Assembly (NCBI RefSeq): GCF_000002985.6
Contig: NC_003283.11
Location: 16,245,501-16,309,500 of the forward strand
Direction of reading: 5' to 3'
DNA: 64,000 nt
From: Caenorhabditis elegans
Taxonomy: Eukaryota > Nematoda > Chromadorea > Rhabditida > Rhabditidae
Shown here: positions 47,253 through 57,268 of the stretch, in pieces
Layout: each line of letters starts with the position of its first letter
Numbering within the stretch: position 1 is the first letter of the stretch
Notes under the pieces: generated by a model
What the model was told of the DNA's origin: nothing
The model's database searches: none
The model's input: only the letters and a program-made list of their open reading frames with translations
Translations under genes and position numbers: made by a program

Positions 47253-50100
47253 ATGAATGATATTTTTCGAATAATTTTCTGCGTTACTTTGTTAGCAGTG
47301 GTATTAGGTAAGGATTGGAAGGTAATTTTTTTAGTTTAAAAAATTTTTTAAAAAACTTAAATTGCAGAATGATTTTCTACGTCACGCTGCGCAGCAGAGC
47401 ATCACAGGAGTCAGTGAACAATGCGCAAAGGAAACCGAAATGTGGCAAATGTCTCTCAAAACCGTGGCACAGGTTTCCGAACAATGTTTAATTGAGAAAA
47501 AGTGTTCAAGCGAAGAACTGAAAATAATTGATGATAATTTTTATGCCATTGAGCGTGAGTTTTTTCTTATTGAACTTCTATGAAATCATTGCATGAAAAT
47601 TTGGATAATTTCAGAATACGACGCCTGGGGTAAAATCCCGCTGACTGGCCTATTTCAAGACCCACTTCTACTGGATGGTTCTTATCAGGAATGCGAACGG
47701 ATAAGTGGGAAGAAGTATGAGACAAACTATTGCTATATGGTTTTGATCCCGGGAAAGGTGAAAAATTAAAAAAAAACCTATTATCGGGGAAGAAATAAGC
47801 GCAGTTTTGGGGTAGGAGTCACTGGGTAAATCACAATATGAGAAAATGCGGTCGTATTAAAACTTTTACCCAAACTATTCAGAATGCCACGTGTCATATG
47901 TCTAACGGTCAACCAACTTCTATGTTTTTCCGAGAAGCAGTTTGCATGCCTTACTCTTGCAGTGAAAAAGATCTTCCAACAGTATTCAATCAAATTTCCA
48001 AACAACCACTCACGGCGTGCATAGCCTATTGCTCAAGTTACCCCGTTGAGAAAACCCCAGCGTTTTGGGGATTTACTTCTTTTATGGCAGTGATGATTGG
48101 TATTGCTCTTTTGGCAACAGTTATTGATTATTTGAAAGATGCGCTGAAACAAGAGGATCAGAAGAGGAGTGACAGTAGAATTCTTCAAATTCTATTAACA
48201 TTCTCATTATGGACAAATGCAGAGCTGCTATTGAGTGTTAAAGAGCAAAAGCCTGGATTCATAAAATGTTTGGATTGTATTCGATTTCTGTCAATGCTTT
48301 GGATTGTTACAGGGCATACGTTCAGTTATTTGATGATGCCAGGTGAGCTGTTTTCAATTAATATAATCTTCCTAAATCAAACCCATTGGACTTTCAGATC
48401 AAATCCAATCGGTACTACCATTCCCTGGTCGATTTTGGAACCATTTGATTCTGAGTGCATTTTATTCAGTGGACACGTTTTTCTTATTATCAGGACTTGT
48501 GGTCTCTTATCTCTTTTTCAAAACAAAACTCAAAGTGTCACAAATCAAGAGCCCAGTCACATGGATTCTATTCTACGTGCATAGATATCTCCGGTTAACT
48601 CCACCAATGATATTCTTTATTGGATTCCTAGTGGTTTATGGTTACTATATTCAAGGTCCTGGTGTGGCATCACAGTTAAGTAAGTAAGATGTTTATTTGT
48701 GAATTTTCAAAAATTAACGAATTTCAGACCAATTGAACCCTCAAGTTGATGTGTGCGTGGTAAACTGGTGGCAGAATTTACTCTATATCAACAACCTTAT
48801 ACCCGATGCAAATCAGTGCTATGGAATTACGTGGTATCTGGGAGCAGACACACAGCTCTACCTAGTTGCTCCAGTATTTCTTGTCGGGCTCTATTTCTCG
48901 TTTGCCATTGGAACAGCACTTCTTACTGCGGCTACTGTAGGGAGTGTTATTGCAGTGTATATTTTGTACAGTTATTATGATCTGCCCGCAGACTTCTTTG
49001 GTAATGGGTGAGTTATGTGAGGCAAATAAGTGTTTAAACTGCAGACTTTACCAGTACCGTACTTACCCGATTAGTGTGGTTATGAGATTTTCAGTCCCTA
49101 ATAAAATTGCATCCCTAATTATGATATATTATCCCCACTAGTCCCCACTAGTCAAATTTAATTGGAAAATAGACTAGCTTGCAAAATAATAAATTAAAAA
49201 AGTAATTTTAGCGATAACACCCACTTCTATGACATGATCTACGACAAGCCTTGGATCAGAGGTACCCCATACTTTATTGGAATATTTTTTGGATATTTAC
49301 TTGCAACTTATGGCAAACGGAAAGTTCGATTGAATTGGGCACTTGCAGTTACTGGATGGCTTGTGGCGTTTTCGCTGGCAGCTATATGCATATTTTCAAC
49401 TTATGATTATGATAATAAAGTTAATTGGAGGTGAGATAATATAGCTGAACATTGACATGTTAATCAGTTTGTCTAAAGTATCTTCTCCCGTGCAACCTAT
49501 TTCAACTTCTCTCGTCTGGCCTGGTCTTTTGCACTCTCCTGGGTTATTGTTGCAAATCACATGGGATGGGGAGGTACCGTGTATCTACAAGAACTAGAAT
49601 CAGAAATTTCCTTTTCAGGACCAATTGACGCCTTCATGTCCCATCCAATTTGGCAGCCATTTGGTAGACTTTCTTATTGCGCCTACATTGTTCATTACGT
49701 TGTATTATACATGTACCTAATGATCGGAGTCGGTCCTCTCCATTTTTATTCTTCTTTCCAACTTGTAAGTGAACGATTTTAGAATTATCTGAAACCATTT
49801 TTTCAGTTCATGTATTATGCTGTTCCAACAACATTACTATCCTATATTTTTGCATTTTTCTGGAGTTGTCTATTTGAAGTTCCATTTTTAAAGTTAGTTT
49901 TTTCAGTTGTCCTATATATTTGTTTGAAAATTTTTAGACTCGAAAAAATGCTAATCGAAACAATGATTAGCAGAGTTGGATCTGGAAAAGTTGAGGATAT
50001 TGAAAAAACAATAATTGACCGCAAAAAAAATGAATTATGGGTTGTGGATGAAAAGGAAGAGAAGGGATTTACAGCGCAAAATGTTGATAAAAAGTTTTGA
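47253..50100 (+). CDS. NRF-6/oac-type membrane acyltransferase, copy B
   Basis: A multi-pass acyltransferase of the nose-resistant-to-fluoxetine type. Eleven exons (47253-47321, 47368-47554, 47615-47757, 47883-48342, 48398-48679, 48728-49007, 49212-49430, 49479-49573, 49619-49764, 49807-49892, 49938-50100) give 709 residues with consistent phases. The signal peptide is MNDIFRIIFCVTLLAVVLG. The extracellular NRF domain has paired Cys (GVSEQCAKETEMW, YQECERISGKKYETNYCYM, NATCHMSNG, AVCMPYSC). The acyltransferase-3 domain begins at CLDCIRFLSMLWIVTGHTFS and has about ten helices. The tail is hydrophilic and acidic/basic, ending VDKKF. Exon 8 must use TAAAG as acceptor to stay in frame; a TCAG 11 nt upstream would shift it. 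The acyl substrate is unknown; the family has been linked to lipid transport and drug response in worms. Confidence 0.85.
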
Positions 50101-50268
50101 AGTTATTTCTGAATAAAGCTTTTTGAAAAATTTTTAAATTCGCAATAAATCTTATAGTGTTGAAATCTTTAATCCTTATCAGGAAAATGCTCGAGTTAAT
50201 CAAAAAAAGTTCCTGAGATTACTGTTAGGAAACATGAAAGACCAAAACAAACCGGAAAAATCATACTA

Positions 50269-51510
50269 TCAGGTTGTCCCATAAGTTTTTGTACTATTTT
50301 TTTTTTGAAAAAAATTTATTTCTCTCAATCGACAAGTAGTACTATTCACACAAGTATTCACCATTAGTGTCCACCACTTGTTGCCATTTACTAGGTAACA
50401 TCATGATGCCACGGGAGAAGAAATCCGGCGAACGCGATGAGAAGAAAGTGGAGAGTTCAGTTTTGAGATGCTCTTCGTCGTCGAATTGCTTGTCGCGCAT
50501 GTAGTCACTGAGAGACAAGAACAAATGGTAGTCGGTTGGTGCAAGATCTGGAGAATATGGTGGATGCGGTAAAACAGTCCAACCAAGATCTTGCAGCTTT
50601 TGGAAAGTCTTCTTGGCGACATGAGGCCTAGCATTATCGTGAAGAAAATATAGTTTTTCATATTTTCCGTTGGTCTTTTCTGCAACTCGGTCCAATTGGG
50701 CACAATAGTAATCAGCAGTGATAGTTTTATTAGTTGGCAACAATTCCCAGTGCACGGGTCCTTGAACACCCCACCAGACACAGATCATAATCTTTTTTGG
50801 GTGAAGATCAGGCTTTGGCGTCGGTATTCCTTTCTCACCGATCGGAAGCCATTGACGTTTTCTGGAATGGTTAACATAGAGCACCCACTTCTCATCTCCA
50901 GTAACCAGATTGTTCAGCCAATCGAACTTTCGACGAAAAGTTAGAAGTTGAGTACAAACGTTGACCCGAGTGAGCTTCTGTGATGCCGAAAGTTCATGAG
51001 GCACCCAAATTCCAAGTTTTGAAGTAAAACCAAGGCGACCCAAGTGACGTGCAATTGTGCTATGACAACACTCAAGCTTCTCTTCCATTTCACGAAGACT
51101 AAGACGAGGCTCTTCCTCCACCAGCTTCACTAGGTCTTCTTCATTTAACTCTACCGGTCGCCCAGAACGTTCTATTTCTTCGAGACTGAAGTCGCCGTTC
51201 TTGAACTTTTGAAACCAACTCTTTGCTGTATTATAAGAGAGTGCTCCCTCACCCATCGCACCGCATATGTTTCGTTCCGCTTCCATTGCTGAATGACCAA
51301 GACGAAATTCATAAAGAAGAAGCAATCTAACGTCTCGACGTTCAAGTTTGATGATTGTCATCGTGGCAAAGTAGAAATGGATGAAATGAATCTTTTCTGA
51401 AAGGGGACGACCCGACCTTGACACGACCTACGATGAAAAAATTTTAAAACTTTCTAGAAGTTTTGGAAAAATATTTGAAAAAAAGTACAAAAACTTATGG
51501 GACAACCTGA
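50269..51510 (-). mobile_element. Full-length mariner transposon
   Basis: A 1,242-bp element with perfect terminal inverted repeats of about 27 bp starting TCAGGTTGTCCCATAAGTTT at both ends. It is flanked by TA target duplications (50267-50268 and 51511-51512). It contains one uninterrupted transposase frame on the minus strand. Identical ends and an open frame suggest recent insertion. On its right side the flanking DNA is an srbc-receptor remnant. Confidence 0.93.
50342..51361 (-). CDS. Mariner transposase
   Basis: A 339-residue DD34D transposase, the usual mariner length, from ATG at 51361; an upstream in-frame extension to 51424 is less likely. The N-terminal helix-turn-helix part reads LLLYEFRLGHSAMEAERNI, then WFQKFKNGDFSLEEIERSGR. 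The second half starts with the mariner signature WVPHEL. The catalytic Asp residues sit in TGDEKWVLYVNH, FLHDNARPHVAKK and YSPDLAPTDYHLF, with 34 residues between the second and third Asp. No stops or frameshifts were seen, so it could encode active enzyme, though activity cannot be read from sequence. Confidence 0.93.
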   Translation of the reverse strand: MTIIKLERRDVRLLLLYEFRLGHSAMEAERNICGAMGEGALSYNTAKSWFQKFKNGDFSLEEIERSGRPVELNEEDLVKLVEEEPRLSLREMEEKLECCHSTIARHLGRLGFTSKLGIWVPHELSASQKLTRVNVCTQLLTFRRKFDWLNNLVTGDEKWVLYVNHSRKRQWLPIGEKGIPTPKPDLHPKKIMICVWWGVQGPVHWELLPTNKTITADYYCAQLDRVAEKTNGKYEKLYFLHDNARPHVAKKTFQKLQDLGWTVLPHPPYSPDLAPTDYHLFLSLSDYMRDKQFDDEEHLKTELSTFFSSRSPDFFSRGIMMLPSKWQQVVDTNGEYLCE

Positions 51511-51512
51511 TA

Positions 51513-51650
51513 TAACATTTGAAAGTTTTTGTCTACTATTGTTGTAGAATAAAGTTGCCAAGGCTCTCTCAAATGATATCCCGAGTGCTACGATCGCACG
51601 TAAACTTCCCAGAGATGAGGATACCAGGATCAAGTAAAATCTCAAATTTT
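51513..51650 (-). pseudogene. Fragment of an srbc receptor exon, cut by the mariner insertion
   Basis: On the minus strand this reads FYLILVSSSLGSLRAIVALG and ISFERALATLF, then YNNSRQKLSN. This matches the TM3-TM4 part of the three srbc genes downstream (for example FYLIWISTSLGNLRATVALL in the 55076 gene). It runs directly into the mariner end, and the rest of the receptor is absent on the other side of the element. It is a remnant in reverse orientation to the intact genes. Confidence 0.8.
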
Positions 51651-51869
51651 CAATGAATCTGACACCGGGGTGCCTGAAAACTGATCTCTCTGAACTTCCT
51701 CTCTTCGAATAAGAAGATCACAAACTTCACATGTTCATAGAACATTTTCAAAGAAACATACAATTATCCGCATCACGGCTTCTGATATTGATTCATATGG
51801 CTAGACAGAACTACATGTTCAAATTTCCTTTGCGTAACATATTCTGCCTTTTTATATTCCCTTCAAATA

Positions 51870-52778
51870 ATGCTCTCCATTTATGGATTTTGCAATCTAT
51901 TTGCAGTTTTTTTCGCCATGTTCGCCTGCTTCTTGAATATTATCCTATTATTTTCAATACTCTATTTAAAATTGATACCTATAAAATCAAGTATGTCACT
52001 GATCTACTATAAATTCGGTATTGATGCATTCTATACGTTCAGCATATGCATTTCTAGAGTATATATTCCCATTACTATGACTTTCGTTGATTATATCATT
52101 AAAAACATGAGTTTCTACCTGTTCTGGGCGTCCACCTCATTTGGAAGTCTGCGTGCAGTCGTGGCACTTGCGATATCCCTAGAAAGAGCTGTTGCCTCTT
52201 TATTCCCAATTTTCTACCACAATATTCGACCAACATTTTCAAATAAGTCAATATGGTTTTTCATGGTTTCTAGTGTTTTATTGGATCAATACATTCTGTT
52301 TGGATATTGCGGAAATGTTATAGAAACTCCAAAGGATTGCGTTAATTTGCAATGTTCAACGAACCAGTGTTACATTACTTATTGGTCGTTCCATGAGCGA
52401 ATAACTTATTTGGCCAATATAGTTTTATGCACCGTTGTCGTTTTTCGGATGTTCATTTGGAATAATTACTTTAGCAAACAAACAAGCAAAACAATTTCAA
52501 GAGTGAGTTGCCAGAGGCCAGTTCGAGACCATGTTGAAAAAAAAACAAAAAAAATTCAGGCGACACGCATTGCACTTTTTGACACGGTTTTCATTACTGT
52601 GTTTAATACATTCCCCGCATTTATTTTAGTCAAAGTAGCCTCTCTGAATTTTAAGGCGGCTGGATCATTTACTTATGTTACAAAAACTCTTGGTCTGATG
52701 GTCGAAGCATTGATAACTTATCGAATTTTGTTTGGTAGAAAAAAAGTTTCACCAATTCCTGGCACACCTCTAACGTAA
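51870..52778 (+). CDS. Serpentine receptor class BC (srbc), gene 1
   Basis: A seven-transmembrane chemoreceptor of the srbc class. Two exons, 51870-52502 and 52560-52778, with a 57-bp intron that happens to keep the frame open. Landmarks: FLNIILLFSILYLKLIPIKS, SMSLIYYKFGIDAFYTFSI, FGSLRAVVALAISLERAVAS, DQYILFGYCGNVIETPKDC, NQCYITYWSFHERITYL, then ATRIALFDTVFITVFNTFP and TLGLMVEALITYRILFG. The receptor has about 283 residues, near the family norm. The upstream region (about 51730-51790) is similar to that of gene 3 (about 54915-54970). It probably acts in sensory cilia, by family knowledge. Confidence 0.83.
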   Translation: MLSIYGFCNLFAVFFAMFACFLNIILLFSILYLKLIPIKSSMSLIYYKFGIDAFYTFSICISRVYIPITMTFVDYIIKNMSFYLFWASTSFGSLRAVVALAISLERAVASLFPIFYHNIRPTFSNKSIWFFMVSSVLLDQYILFGYCGNVIETPKDCVNLQCSTNQCYITYWSFHERITYLANIVLCTVVVFRMFIWNNYFSKQTSKTISRVSCQRPVRDHVEKKTKKIQATRIALFDTVFITVFNTFPAFILVKVASLNFKAAGSFTYVTKTLGLMVEALITYRILFGRKKVSPIPGTPLT

Positions 52779-53468
52779 CTTTTTATTTTATATTTACTGT
52801 TTTTTTTTAAATGAAAGTTATTCACTCTCAGAAAACACTTTTAAAAGTTGATAATATAATAGTCAATAGACTTTTTTTGAGATGGAAAAAATTGATGGGA
52901 AACTATGGGAGTTGGCAAAAACCGGAAAAACTAAAAAGCATAACGAAACCTTAGAAAATCAAGTCCGTATCTTGAACCCTGAAAACAGTATAAAACTTAT
53001 TGTTCTGAAAATCAACAAAAAATCCCGGTAGTTCAAGTTGTACATTTGAAAAAAAGACCACTAATTCGTGGTGAACTATATGAAATAAAACTGAAAACTG
53101 TAGGCTTACAAATGCAAAATGTAACAATCCAAAGAAAATAAGTCCATTTCCGTGAAAATTTACATTTTGAGCAACTCCGCTGGTTTCAAAAGCAAGGAAA
53201 ATAAAAACTGATCAACATTTGCGTGTTATAAACAAATCGGTTTCTCCAAGCGAAAAGAAAACACATTTTTTGAACTTTCTTATTCAGATACATATATGTT
53301 TTATTAGTAATCTAGAGATATGCCAGTAAACCAAGCACATTTCTGACCTCCGGCTCGTCGCTTTGCCTAGACTTATTCTCTTCTTTATTCATTTAGTTAT
53401 AATTTCCTTATTCATACACGTTTTTATTCCTTTTGTTGAATATACATTCTCTCTCTCTCGGTCGCATC
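52779..53468. other. Intergenic between srbc genes 1 and 2
   Basis: Presumed promoter of srbc gene 2. The last 90 bp resemble the region before gene 3, including a tatacattct...catcatgctcttc type join to the start codon. No gene. Confidence 0.55.
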
Positions 53469-54362
53469 ATGCTCTTCTTTTTCGTCGGCAGTTTCCTGAC
53501 ACTTTTATTTGCCATAACCGCTAGTTTCTTAAATATTATGCTATTGTTTTCAATACTATATTTGAAACGAATACCTGTCAAGTCTAGTATGTCACTAATC
53601 TACTACAAGTTCGGCATTGATGCCTTTTATACCCTGAGCCTATTTTTTGCTAGATTATATTTAATTTTCACGCAAACTTCCTCTGACAATTTTATCAAAA
53701 ATTTGAGTTTCTATTTGATTTGGATATCCTCATCTTTTGGTAGTTTACGAGCGACCGTTGCCCTTTCGATATCAATCGAGAGAGCCGTGGCCACTTTATT
53801 CCCAATTTTCTACTACAATTATCGACAAAACCTTTTAAATTGTTTTGTATGGTTTTTCATAATATGTATTGTTTCAATTGATCAATATATTCTTTTCGGA
53901 GTTTGTGACGTTGTTATAGACACCCCGCTAGACTGTGACAGTTTCCTGTGTGCCATGAACCAGTGTTACACTACATATTGGTTATTACATGAACGAATTA
54001 CTACCTTTTCCAATGTATTTTTTTCTGCGGTTGTTACTTTTCGATTGTTTATTTGGAATCATTTTTTCAGTACCCAAGTGAGCAACACAATTTCAAGAGT
54101 AAGTTTCCAAAAGCTAACTTTTCAGTGGAAGGCTACAGAAACTTTTCAGGCCACCCGTATTGCACTTTTCGATGCTTTTATTGTAATAGTTTTCTATGCT
54201 GTTCCCTACTTTATTTTTGCTCATGTATACACTATATATTCTAATATAGCTGGATCATTGACACTTGCGACAAAAACTGCTGGTTTTGTTATTGAAGCAT
54301 TGATAACTTTTCAAATTCTGTTTGGTACGAAAAAAATTTCACAAATTGGTATCACACCGTAA
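53469..54362 (+). CDS. Serpentine receptor class BC (srbc), gene 2
   Basis: Paralog of the two flanking genes. The ATG at 53469 (MLFFFVGSFLTLLFAITASF) matches the start of gene 3, so the longer upstream TTG-initiated frame was not used. The intron at 54099-54149 (51 bp) lies at the same place as in the others, after NTISR and before ATRIALFDAF. Landmarks: NIMLLFSILYLKRIPVKSS, FYLIWISSSFGSLRATVALS, IDQYILFGVCDVVIDTPLDC and NQCYTTYWLLHERITTFSN. The protein has about 280 residues. The conserved Cys pair around the second extracellular loop is present. Confidence 0.85.
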   Translation: MLFFFVGSFLTLLFAITASFLNIMLLFSILYLKRIPVKSSMSLIYYKFGIDAFYTLSLFFARLYLIFTQTSSDNFIKNLSFYLIWISSSFGSLRATVALSISIERAVATLFPIFYYNYRQNLLNCFVWFFIICIVSIDQYILFGVCDVVIDTPLDCDSFLCAMNQCYTTYWLLHERITTFSNVFFSAVVTFRLFIWNHFFSTQVSNTISRVSFQKLTFQWKATETFQATRIALFDAFIVIVFYAVPYFIFAHVYTIYSNIAGSLTLATKTAGFVIEALITFQILFGTKKISQIGITP

Positions 54363-55075
54363 TTTTCAATTTTTGCCACTTTTTGCGAATAAATTTTTGC
54401 TGTCCTGAAGTTTTTACAATTTTCAAATTGGAAGCCAATTGCCGGATTTGAAACTGAAATTATTGGTCTTATAAATTTTTTTCCACCCTACGCAAACAGC
54501 GGAGTTCACGCCAATATGCACAGCGCGGCGATCGGCGACGCCGCGCCGCGCTGCTATTACATGGAAGCCCTCAATTCGAATAAATAATTGTACAAAAATC
54601 TTCAAAATTTAAAAACTGACCAGTAAAAAGTGAACTGAAGATTTCAAAATTTATATAAAAAACGAACAATATTATGCACAAAATTGTCCGGTTAGTCACC
54701 CAAAACTAACACTTTAGTTTTGACCTTAAACTGATGAAACGTAGCATGAAAAAAATTAAAGTTTTTTACTATGCTATTTGGTAATTTTGGCACCATAGCA
54801 GCAGTTTTTAACAATTTCCTCACTGGCGCTACTCCACCTTTAATGCAAACAAAACTGCTCTATTTGAACTACGTCTTTCTAATTATGAGTACACTAACAT
54901 TAAAACATGGTCTGGAAAGTCTTCAAAGAACCACACAAATTTCCGCTTCACGGCTTCTAATATTTATACACAAAGTATATATAGGTGTTATACTACGTTA
55001 TATTTTGATAATTTCCTTATTGTTACATATTCTCACACCTCTTGTCAGATATACATTCTTTCACTCCGTCACATC
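54363..55075. other. Intergenic with GC-rich hairpin and duplicated spacer
   Basis: Holds a hairpin at 54521-54553. A block at about 54660-54760 resembles the spacer after acyltransferase copy A (46779-46860). A block at about 54915-54970 resembles the region before srbc gene 1. The open frame 54771-55124 is not considered a gene. Confidence 0.6.
54521..54553. repeat. GC-rich perfect-arm hairpin
   Basis: Arms cagcgcggcg and cgccgcgctg flank about 12 bp in an otherwise very AT-rich spacer. It could be a structured repeat. It is too GC-rich and too far from the upstream stop to be called a terminator, and none is expected in this setting. Confidence 0.6.
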
Positions 55076-55978
55076 ATGCTCTTCTTTTTCGTCAGCAGTT
55101 TTCTCGCAGCTTTATTCTCCATAACCTCCTGCTACTTCAATGTGTTCATATTGTTCTCAATACTATATTTGAAACGAATACCTGTCAAGTCTAGTATGTC
55201 ACTAATCTACTACAAATTAGGTATTGATGCCTTTTATACCCTCAGTTTATTTTTTAATAAATTATATTCAATTTTGATGAAAATTTCCGCCGACAGTTCT
55301 ATCAGAAATTTGATTTTCTACTTGATTTGGATATCCACATCTCTTGGAAATTTACGTGCGACCGTTGCACTTTTGATATCATTCGAGAGAGCCGTGGCCA
55401 CTCTATTTCCAGTTTTCTATCACAATTATCGACAAAAACTTTCAAATTGTATTGTATGGTTTTTAATTATTTTATTGATTTTATTCGATCAATATATGCT
55501 GTTTGGATTTTGTGACGTTGTTATAGACACACCGCTAGACTGTTATAATTTTCTGTGTACTATGAACCAGTGTTATGCCACCTATTGGTTGTCACATGAG
55601 CGAATTTTTTCATTTTCCAATGTATTTTTTTCTGCTGTCGTTTCTTTTCGCTTGTTTATTTGGAATCACTTCTTCAGTACTCAAGTGAGCAACACAATTT
55701 CAAGAGTAAGTTTCCAGAAGCAGACCTTTTTAGTTAGACTACTGAATTTTTTTTTTCAGGCCACCCGTAATGCACTTTTCGATTCTTTTATTGTTATAGC
55801 TTTTAATGTTATCCCCAACTTCATGTTTGCTAGTTTTTACACTATAATTTTGGAAAAAGTTGGAGAATTGACTGTTGCCACGAAGACTGCTGGTTTTATG
55901 ATTGAAGCATTGATAACTTTTCAAATTTTGTTTGGTTCGAAAAAAGTTGGACCAGCAGTTGTCACACCTCAATCGTAG
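55076..55978 (+). CDS. Serpentine receptor class BC (srbc), gene 3
   Basis: Third srbc receptor, most like gene 2. Start at 55076 (MLFFFVSSFLAALFSITSCY); intron 55706-55759 (54 bp) at the conserved site; end at 55978 after VTPQS. Landmarks: FSILYLKRIPVKSSMSLIYY, FYLIWISTSLGNLRATVALL, DQYMLFGFCDVVIDTPLDC, NQCYATYWLSHERIFSFSN and TAGFMIEALITFQILFGSKK. About 282 residues. The same intron placement and strong identity indicate recent tandem duplication within the srbc set. Confidence 0.85.
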   Translation: MLFFFVSSFLAALFSITSCYFNVFILFSILYLKRIPVKSSMSLIYYKLGIDAFYTLSLFFNKLYSILMKISADSSIRNLIFYLIWISTSLGNLRATVALLISFERAVATLFPVFYHNYRQKLSNCIVWFLIILLILFDQYMLFGFCDVVIDTPLDCYNFLCTMNQCYATYWLSHERIFSFSNVFFSAVVSFRLFIWNHFFSTQVSNTISRVSFQKQTFLVRLLNFFFQATRNALFDSFIVIAFNVIPNFMFASFYTIILEKVGELTVATKTAGFMIEALITFQILFGSKKVGPAVVTPQS

Positions 55979-57268
55979 CTTTTTAAAAATAAATTCCCAA
56001 CTGTAATTTTTTAATGAACTTTTTGATTAGATTTTCTACGTTCTCGTCTCTTATTAACATTTCAAAACAGGAAAAAATTATCAAGAAACATGTGAAATTA
56101 ACGGCGAATTCCTGCAATAAGAAAACAGAAAAAATTGTGTTTGTAGCGGACACTAGTTCAAGTGATACAGTTAAAATAAGAGTTTCAAAATCTTGCAGTG
56201 TACTTTGTGTAGTCTAACTGATTGTAAAACCGCTTCCACAAATTCTAGCTGTAGTAGTTCAAAGCAATTACAAAAACTGGATCTAGTAATGGCTAGATTT
56301 TTTTTTGAAATCGGAAGAGTTTTATTAATTTTCCCTGTGTTGCTTTAATTACGATATATTTTCAATTATTTAAAACAAAACGATACTCCACCATTAATGT
56401 TCAGTCCAAAAAATTGAACTTTGCAGTCGTGGGCGTCTTATCAGTTCGAAATTTGAGTTCTTTAACAAAATTGATATGAAACAAAATGATTTGTTGGAAA
56501 ATGTAGACGGAAAACAATAAAACTGTCTGAAAATTTGAAATACCAAAAAATAGACGAAACAAGAACAGGTTACACAAATAAAGAATAGATTCAAACTTTC
56601 CAAAAAACTATAAAGAACGTCTCTTGTTGAAGGAGCGCTACAATACAATTTACTATTAGTTTGAATCAAAAACTATTCAAAAAAATGTTCAGTAAAAATA
56701 GCAAGTGATTACTGGCATTTGGAGAAAATAGTCATCCCAAGTCTGAATAAAATTTAAAAATTGTGAAAATAATGGTTGAACTTAATGTTCAAAGTTGCCT
56801 TATCAGTTTGAAGTTTGTGATGTGATAAGGAATCGGAACATGACAATACAGGATTAATCTGGAAATTTGAATTTTCAAAGATCACGAGCATCTTGGCAGA
56901 AAGATCACCTACGACTTTATTCATGCAGCGGACATTATACAGGTACACAAACAAATTGGCTTGCCCGGGGTGTGTCGTCCTACTGATATTGATCTAGTAC
57001 TATTAGGATTATTGTCTTAATGTATAGGAGCAGAGTACGAAAAGTTAGGATTGAAAATGACAATTTCCAGGAGGTTCCAAAACACACTTGGTAATAAACT
57101 AATTTTTTGTAATTATTACAGATGATTTCATATTTTTTTTCTTATCACGAATGATTCACGAACCGGCTCAATGAAACATCGTCACTTGTACGCATTTTCC
57201 TGATAAGACCTGAAATATAAAAAAGATGATTGAATGTACAATTTAGTTTTTGTAGCTGGGTGTAAAAC
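55979..57268. other. Intergenic, no supported gene
   Basis: Several small frames (for example 56014-56217) lack splice sites or domains. Two stretches (about 56395-56470 and 56770-56840) share a degenerate 'ttatcagttcgaa'-type block with each other and with the spacers at 46.8 and 54.7 kb. The 3' part presumably holds the promoter of acyltransferase copy C. Confidence 0.5.

Noticed and set aside
53433-53468. Upstream extension of srbc gene 2
   Set aside because: It begins at TTG, not ATG; the paralog starts at the equivalent of 53469, with the same MLFFF start.
54521-54553. Transcription terminator hairpin
   Set aside because: Intrinsic hairpin terminators of this type are not expected for RNA polymerase II genes. 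It was listed only as a hairpin repeat.
54771-55124. Open frame overlapping the start of srbc gene 3
   Set aside because: It overlaps the promoter and the receptor start in another frame and has no domain. Its similarity to 51731 reflects duplicated upstream DNA.
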